A DNA stretch of 64,000 nt from Adineta steineri (lineage: Eukaryota > Rotifera > Eurotatoria > Adinetida > Adinetidae): positions 434,001 to 498,000 of the forward strand of contig CAJNOI010000037.1 in the NCBI GenBank assembly GCA_905250115.1. Direction: 5' to 3'. The notes beneath the pieces were generated by a model that was not told the origin of the DNA, did not search any database, and saw nothing but the letters and a program-made list of their open reading frames with translations. The translations under genes were made by a program, and so were the position numbers. Within the stretch, counting starts at the first letter, position 1; each line of letters opens with the position of its first letter. Shown here piece after piece: positions 57,220 to 64,000 of the stretch.

Positions 57220-60200
57220 TTATACTTCAAATTCATCAGTCCATTCTACACTATTTCCAAGTAATTTATTCACTTTATTCCATTCACGGTCACGTTCATA
57301 TTGTGGATCAAGATTAAAACGTACTTTAGGTTTTAATATAGTTGATGTATGTTGCTGTTGTGGTGGTGGTGGTTGTTGTTCATCAACACTATCCATTATT
57401 TTATTATTTGTTATTTTCATAATTGAAGTTGGTTGAATACGATTAATTATAGTTGGTGTTGCAACAAAATCTGAAATTAAATCATCTTCTTGCATTATAA
57501 ATACATTACGATCATCTGTTGTCCATAAAGTATTCGTTTTAGTTTGTTCTTCTCTTTGGGATAATTCAAATTCTTGTACAAGATCAATTTCACCATTATC
57601 AGCACTATCATCACCTTCGGATATATCATTTGTTGAACTTTCTTGTGTATCATCTTCTTCGGAAACGATTTGAGATTGTTGATTAGATGTTTGTATAGTA
57701 TCACAAAAAAAATCTGAACGTGTCGCTGTTTGCGATGGTACAGGACATTTTAATGATAATGATTCATCAGTCGTTTGATCAAGAGCTAAAAACAGAAAGA
57801 AATATAAATCTGCTTTTTTGTGTTTAAAATATATTTTGAGACATACATGTTGAATTCATATTACTGTTAATACTAAACTGTTCAGTTGAATTAATGGACG
57901 GAGTTGAAGAAGATTTATCAGATATAATTTCTTCTGCTTGTTGTTTTTGTACTGATGAAATCGATTTTGTTGTAACAAGAGGTTTTTGTAATTGTTTTAT
58001 TTGAAATTCTCGTAGAGAAAATTTTTCCGGTTGATTCAATGATAATATACTTAAATCTTCATCATCTTCATCACATGATGTTTCTGATAATGTATTTAAA
58101 TATTGTAAATTAAAACGTTTTATTTCAACATCAGGTGATGAACCAACATTAGGAAAACATTCATTTTGTTTATATGTGAATGTTTTTTTTACAGTCATAT
58201 CCCAAAAATGCTCATCAATTGGTGATGACATTGGTAGAAAATCATCATCAACAAGTACACCGGATGGTTTTGTATTATCATCAAATTCTAAACTAGTCAA
58301 ACTACGTATAGATGTAAGAGTAGTTGTTGATGATGATGAAGATGTTTCATTAGTTGTTGAAATAAGTGTAGTAGGTCGTCTAAGATCACATTTACGTGCT
58401 ATTGAATGAAATTCCATTGAGCGTGAATGTCCATTTGTATCAATTTGATTTCGTTGTTTTGATAATAGTAAAGCCGTATTTGAATGTGGAATAGTAATTA
58501 GAGGAGATTGATGATATTCTTTTTGTTGACTGCGAGGTAAATTCTATTAATATAAAAGACATATGTAATATAAAAATCTATATGTCAAATTTATTTTGTT
58601 AGAAAAGAGAAAACTATAAATTGTGTTAATACACCATATTTTTCTTATATTCTTCGTCTATATATTTACTAATAAAATCTGAACGCCTATATAAATATAC
58701 AAATAATAAATGAATAACGTATGTTTATAATAAAGAAACAACGTTTCTATTTTAGGAATAAAAATGTCATGTAAATTATAAAATATATATATTATAGACT
58801 TACTGTTATTGGTTGTAAAGATTTGCCATTTACCGGTTTAAATGTCTTTGAGCATAATATTGTATGTGAAGAAGGAGAAGTATTATTAAGAATATTTAAA
58901 TCTGAATAAGAACCATTTGTTAATATATCTGCATTAAGACGATCGATTAATGAATTCATATCGTCATCGTCATCAGTATTATTAAGATGTTTTGTTTGCA
59001 TATAATCATTATATTGTTCAATATTATTTGTTATTAAATGACTGCACGCTTGATGATTATTGACACGCTCTATACTTTCAACAGGTGACGTCACTGTTGT
59101 TGTGCTTGAAGCACTATCATCAATGAAGCGAAAACGTTCAATTTTTTGCATGAAAGCTTTTTGATAAGATGATGATGGTGTTGTTCCTGTTGGTATTATA
59201 TTGGAAGATTTTTTACGGTGATGATTTTTTAAAGAATTTAATTGATTTTTTAGAAATGATGTTCGATCACTACTATCTGAATCGATTGGATGTGATGAAG
59301 TAGGTGGTGGTGGTGAGACTTTTTTATTAAGAGTTGTAGAATTATTTGTAGGAAAAAATATATGTGATTGTTTAGCGATTGAATTTCGATGTAATGTTGA
59401 TGCAAGTGAAGCTCGACGTCGAGTTTTTAAATCGATACCATTGCCGTTGTTACTATCGCCGACGGCACTAGTAGACGTCAATGAAGAACAAAGCGGATGT
59501 GAGCTTGAAGGACGCACGAGTGGTAACAGAGCATTGAGAGAATATTTACGAGCCGTATGGTTCGATGAATTCTTAATAGTTGATACAAGTTCTGTTGTTA
59601 ATAATGGTGTTTGATCGTCACACTAAATCAAAAAAAAAAAGGTTTCAAAAAGGTGATATTTTCTTTAGTCTTAATTAAATCTAAATGACGTCTTTTTCTC
59701 TTATATATATATGTATATATAAATACCTACCAGATCATCTTCATTTGATCTCGTTACTTCATTTGTGGATGATAATAATGATGGAAGTAATACTGATTCT
59801 ACTATTTCTGATGAAGTCGGTTTGGTTTCTGTTTTTATTCCTAATGATTCCTCATATTTCTCATCTATATTTTTATTCCGAACTGAAGTCTCAAAATGTT
59901 GGTGTTGCTCGTAGGAATGATTAGCATTGTTTCCTCTCGAGCAGCCACCGCTGTGCACCACCGGTGTTGTTAATACAGTATCATCTGTCCTTGGAGCCAC
60001 TTCAAATCGTTGCAATGATTCTACACCATTATTTTCATCAGTAATAGTTCGATTTAAAGTAGTTTTTGTTCGTTTATTTCGATTGGAATGTTGACGTGAA
60101 TGATTTCGTGCTGTAATACACGGCAGACAAAGTTTACGAAGTGTTGGCGACGACAGTTTGATATTATTTTTTGTTGAAATAAAATGTCGATGATCATGCA

Positions 60201-62318
60201 CGTTAATAACGAATATATAACGAATTGTATTTTGACGATACAATATATATATATGATAGGACCGTGCAGAGGATCAAACGACGTGATTGACGATGAATAG
60301 AAAGAATTGTATGTGGGTATGTGTGACAGAGAGAGAGCAATAGAATGAGAGAGACAGGAAGAGAGAGAGGAAGAGAGACGAAAAGAAAATAATAAACAAT
60401 AACAGGTAGTTTATCTTAAAAACAAGGAAAAAGATGATGATGATGATGTGCACGCAGACCAAACATGCCAATTGAGTCGACTACGTTCTGCTATTCTTTA
60501 TTCGGCACAACGAACGGCATTTTTTCATTAACATGACAGCAAGAGCCCTTTCTCGTTCTACATGTTCTCTGTTCCATTTATGATATTTGTTTCTTGCGGC
60601 TAACAGAGTAAGCGAGCATCGCTACATAGAACATGTTAGTAAAAGAAAGAGAAAGAGAATCGAAGCAGGAAAACGACATGTTCTCTCTTTTTCCTACTAG
60701 TAGTTTACTGAGTGACTAGTCGCCGAGACGTCGTTCACATGCATTATCATCATCATCATCAGAAATGGCTCGTCATTTTTCTTCTAGTTATAGGAATAGC
60801 AGATAGATTCAATTTACATTAACGAAATCATAAGCCAACAGACTGAGTATATATAGTATGTGTGCATGTAACTGTGTTAATATTATCTTATAATAAAAAC
60901 ACTAAATATTTTATGCACTTTATTATTATGATGCTAGTGTTAATGTCTATTTTCTTGCATATGATATTTGATTCTTCTTGAGAAATTTGATCTTTATCAG
61001 CATGAATAAAACCTTGAAAATTTGTTTCTTTAATCTCAAAATTTAATGAATATCATCAATATAATATCTTAAATATAATTGAAGATTATACTTTATCAAT
61101 AAATCGAATTTTCATAACGGCATAGATATAAAAGAAAAGAATCGAAATGACTTTCTTTCGGATGTCACTATACACTGAGTATGCCTAAATGAGTTTGCGT
61201 ATAAAGGGTTACTTGCATGCATGCACAGGAAATTGATTTTTGTCCCTAGACAAATCGGCATTGCTGTTGTATATATATATATATATATATTCTTCAGAGT
61301 ATAGATAGACAAAATGATGAACAAATTTATACATGGCATTTATCGATCAATGCAGGAGATACACAGATAGAGTATGTAATCGATAAATACAGAACAACCT
61401 ACTCCTGTTAGCGCTCATCCTTGTCGGTCTATACATATATTCTATTAAAGATTGACAGGCTCGGCATTTGTCTAATCGATCTATAGAATTTACTGAACAA
61501 TTTGATAATGAAATATTGATGAGTTTTACAAAAAAAAAAAAAAAGAAAAAAGAAGAAAAGATAAAGACAGAATAATGTCGATATATAAAAAAAATTGATT
61601 GTCCTTGACAACAAAAAGCGACATACAGCCTTAAACGATATTCCACCTGTCATTTAATCAGCGATACATAATATTTAGAAAAGAATGCTTAAAGCAATGA
61701 CAAAAAGATATTTCATCGTTTATAATATACATATATATCTATACAATTATTAATCTTATCGTTTTTATATTTTTTATATTTTATCTAAAAGACCTTATGA
61801 ATACAAACAAATAAGAATAAGGAATGATCGAAAAAGAAAAGGCTACAGATAACAAGATAAACAAGTATATATGTGTTTTAACAACTTATTAGGTTTGTAA
61901 TTGCAGATGACATATGTACAAAGGAATGTCTATTATCCTTGAAATGATATGATTTTGTCGTTTTTTTTTGTCTTTCAAAAAAAGAGTTAAAGAAAATTCT
62001 ATAGAAACTTACTTGACTAATGCCAATAGCAGAATCTGGTTTATGTGTAATTGGTTCTATATCAATAGACAAATTTGAAGAATGAGATATTTGCTGATTA
62101 GGAATTGTCGATGTGTCACAGGAGGAGGTGACATCACGATGATGTAGAACGTCTGTTTTTAGTGTTGTATCAATGGATGAAGACGATAAAACAACGACAG
62201 CTGCTGATTTTGATGAATGATCACAAGCAGGAATACTTAACCGTTTTGCCGGTAACGAAGTATTTAACTGTTCGTCAAAACGATTACTTGGTGTACGAAC
62301 ATATTTTTGAGTATAATA
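57220..62318 (-). CDS. large disordered Ser-rich protein with a PP1-type KVRF motif (partial model)
   Basis: Exons supported by splice sites and phase are 62318-62013, 59622-58804, 58543-57847 and 57786-57220. An open segment ending at 59731 joins in phase to 59622. Its upstream acceptor is not resolved, so the part above 59731 may be a different exon set or gene. A 30-nt phase-0 exon at 63400-63371 may also belong. The protein is rich in Ser, Thr, Asn and Asp, with no globular fold visible. Short features are QKAFMQKIERFRFIDD, an acidic run DDDDDMNSL, and a conserved-looking C-terminus (STILKPKVRFNLDPQYERD, then NSVEWTDEFEV). KVRF fits the RVxF docking motif for protein phosphatase 1. I do not recognise the family. 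Confidence 0.5.
60244..62012. other. long intron or 5' region of the Ser-rich gene
   Basis: Contains GA-rich tracts (about 60330-60382), a (TA)n tract (61267-61290) and mixed-composition sequence. I found no further exon I can support. It could hold an internal promoter for a shorter transcript starting near 60240. Confidence 0.35.
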
Positions 62319-64000
62319 CTAAAAGCAAAAAAAAAAATAGAAAATCAATTAAGCATTAAATTCTTATATATATTTATTTAACGAACGGAGAAAAAAACAG
62401 GTATATAAATAAAAGAATTATCTATTGTTTTTCGTTTATGAATATAAATTAAAAGGAAACATATCGATTCTATTATTTAGTTATATAATCAACTAACACA
62501 TCATTCTATTAATACTCTAAACATACGCTAATAAATTAAATTTGATTTCATTCCTATTGAGCTTTATACTAATCGAATAGAAAACCCGCCACTTAGAAAG
62601 TTATTAGCTAGCTTATTATTATACGCACACGTACATATATATATGTAAAAGAAGCCTTAAGGGTATGAGCATAAAGCGTTTCTTTTGTCTCATTGCGATT
62701 GAGTAATAGTAACATATATAAAGGACACAAAAAAAAAGTGAAAAAGTATTTTAATATCCTACTGTATTCTATAGATAATACTTCTACTAGAATGTGTTGT
62801 TTACTATCGTGACGTTTATACACAATAGTAGTGTAACAAGGGAATATTCCTTTTCGTTTCGTCCTTGATTGTTTTTGATACAAAAAGGCAGTTTAATTTA
62901 GAGAAATACTTAGACATGTGCATGTTATCATCGATTTTATTCTTTAGACTGACTATATGTATAAAGCAGAAGAAGAAGACTAAGTGATGATGTTAGTCTA
63001 TATAAATATCATGTCACGCAAATCCGGATCGGAACGTTTCTCATTTCTCTTTCTTCATCTCAATATTTAAGTAACTGAAAACTTTAATAATATAATTAAG
63101 TAAAAATAAAGATATACTTTCTTTTTTTTTCATAATACATCATCAATAATGATTGTTAAGTATATTTGTTTTTTTTTCTTCAATAATCAACAGTTATTTC
63201 TTATTCTCAATAAAACAATTATGATTCTATTCTTCTCTAATGAAAGTAAACATCGATTCGATTATTAAATGCTTTAAGCAAAATGATGTAACAAGAAAAG
63301 AAAAAAAGTTTTTTTTTATAATAAAAAAATAACTATTTGTTAAATTTATAAATAATTACTATATACTTACATTATAGAAATGAATTTCTGTCAATTGTAA
63401 CTGTAGAAGAGAAAAAAAAAGCACTCGATTATAAAGTTAATGAGTGTATTTTTGATAGTAAGTCTATTCTTTTTTTGCAAAAAGATAATGTTGATTATAA
63501 AGAGTAGATAGGAACTAGTACTAAGAAAATTTTTTTTTCTATCGTCTGACATAGGACAAAAAGATGCATACGCATAAGCTCATATTTATATATAGTAATA
63601 GACTTTGACGGAAGAAATAAGTCATTCGTAAGATTTGCTGTTACTCTTCAGCAAACGCAAAAACCAATAAACAATAATCACTTTTGATTAACTTACATAT
63701 TTCTGTCTTGAAGTTTTTTCAAAAAGAAAAAAATAATCGAATGCAAACGAGCCTAACAAGATGTCTATTGATTGAACAATATGTTGTGCGATTTTCTATA
63801 TTTTCTTCTACGTTCGGAAGTCTATGAATTGTCGCTCTCTAATGTCTGTCGTTCTCGGTTTTTTTTTCTAATAATTTATTATGTGTTTTCTATGTTTGTT
63901 CTGTTTCTTTTAACGGCAATGTAGAATGTAGATCGATGTCTCTCATTGCAATTTTTTCTTAGCTAAAAGCAATAGTTCTTGCTATTATTAACGACTCTCA
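62319..64000. other. upstream part of the Ser-rich gene, unresolved
   Basis: Contains a candidate 30-nt exon (63371-63400, minus strand) with good acceptor and donor, and a further donor-bounded open segment ending at 63697. No start codon is found in these segments, so the 5' end lies further up or outside the window. Confidence 0.3.

Noticed and set aside
1-64000. tRNA, rRNA, spliced-leader RNA genes, CRISPR arrays, and retrovirus-like or Polinton elements
   Set aside because: None seen by eye: no cloverleaf-like T-arm and D-arm pairs, no ordered spacer arrays, and no capsid, integrase or reverse transcriptase frames.

Overview
The window is 64 kb of animal nuclear DNA. It is strongly AT-rich, and its genes are split by many very short GT-AG introns, mostly about 50-65 nt. 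An innexin with the YYQW signature, a Na+/Ca2+ exchanger and a claudin-like tetraspan protein make it a metazoan. The compact layout, the AT-rich DNA and what looks like a spliced-leader operon fit a small invertebrate, most likely a bdelloid rotifer. That assignment is an inference. Two 10-N assembly gaps lie at 16145-16154 and 46364-46373.

Layout. 1-2260 is AT-rich with only a possible transposase scrap, and 2262-2580 is an isolated GC-rich island. 3181-12674 is a dense conserved block: claudin-like tetraspan (+), membrane JmjC oxygenase (-), signal peptide peptidase HM13 (+), type II membrane fibrinogen-domain protein (-), FRA10AC1 (+) and innexin (-). 15090-16319 holds an unidentified membrane-anchored protein gene (-), possibly broken. 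16950-20365 is the left arm of an inverted duplication and carries one member of an unrecognised secreted gene family. 22785-39906 holds NPLOC4 and WIPI/ATG18 (both +, spaced like an operon), an intronless DUF2183/APP1 phosphatase (-), a secreted orphan (-) and a 14-exon Na+/Ca2+ exchanger (+). 40725-48480 is the right arm, three tandem units of the same secreted family on the minus strand. 48882-56605 holds an SLC7 light-chain transporter (-), adenylosuccinate synthetase (-) and PEX14 (+). 57220 to beyond 62318 is a long, disordered, serine-rich protein gene (-) whose 5' end I could not resolve.

The conserved genes do not form one pathway. NPLOC4 (ER-associated degradation), HM13 (ER intramembrane proteolysis) and WIPI (autophagy) all act in protein and membrane quality control, and NPLOC4 and WIPI may be co-transcribed.

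The most notable observations are these. (1) A duplicated exon pair in the first Calx-beta domain of the exchanger has a reading phase that forces exactly one of the two to be used. (2) A secreted 'WTE' family in four copies is arranged as a triplicate plus an inverted singleton, with conserved TATA boxes. (3) There are two short non-autonomous DNA transposons with clear ends, one inside FRA10AC1 and one inside WIPI. (4) Both assembly gaps are flanked by duplicated sequence, which looks like unmerged contig overlap and breaks two genes artificially.
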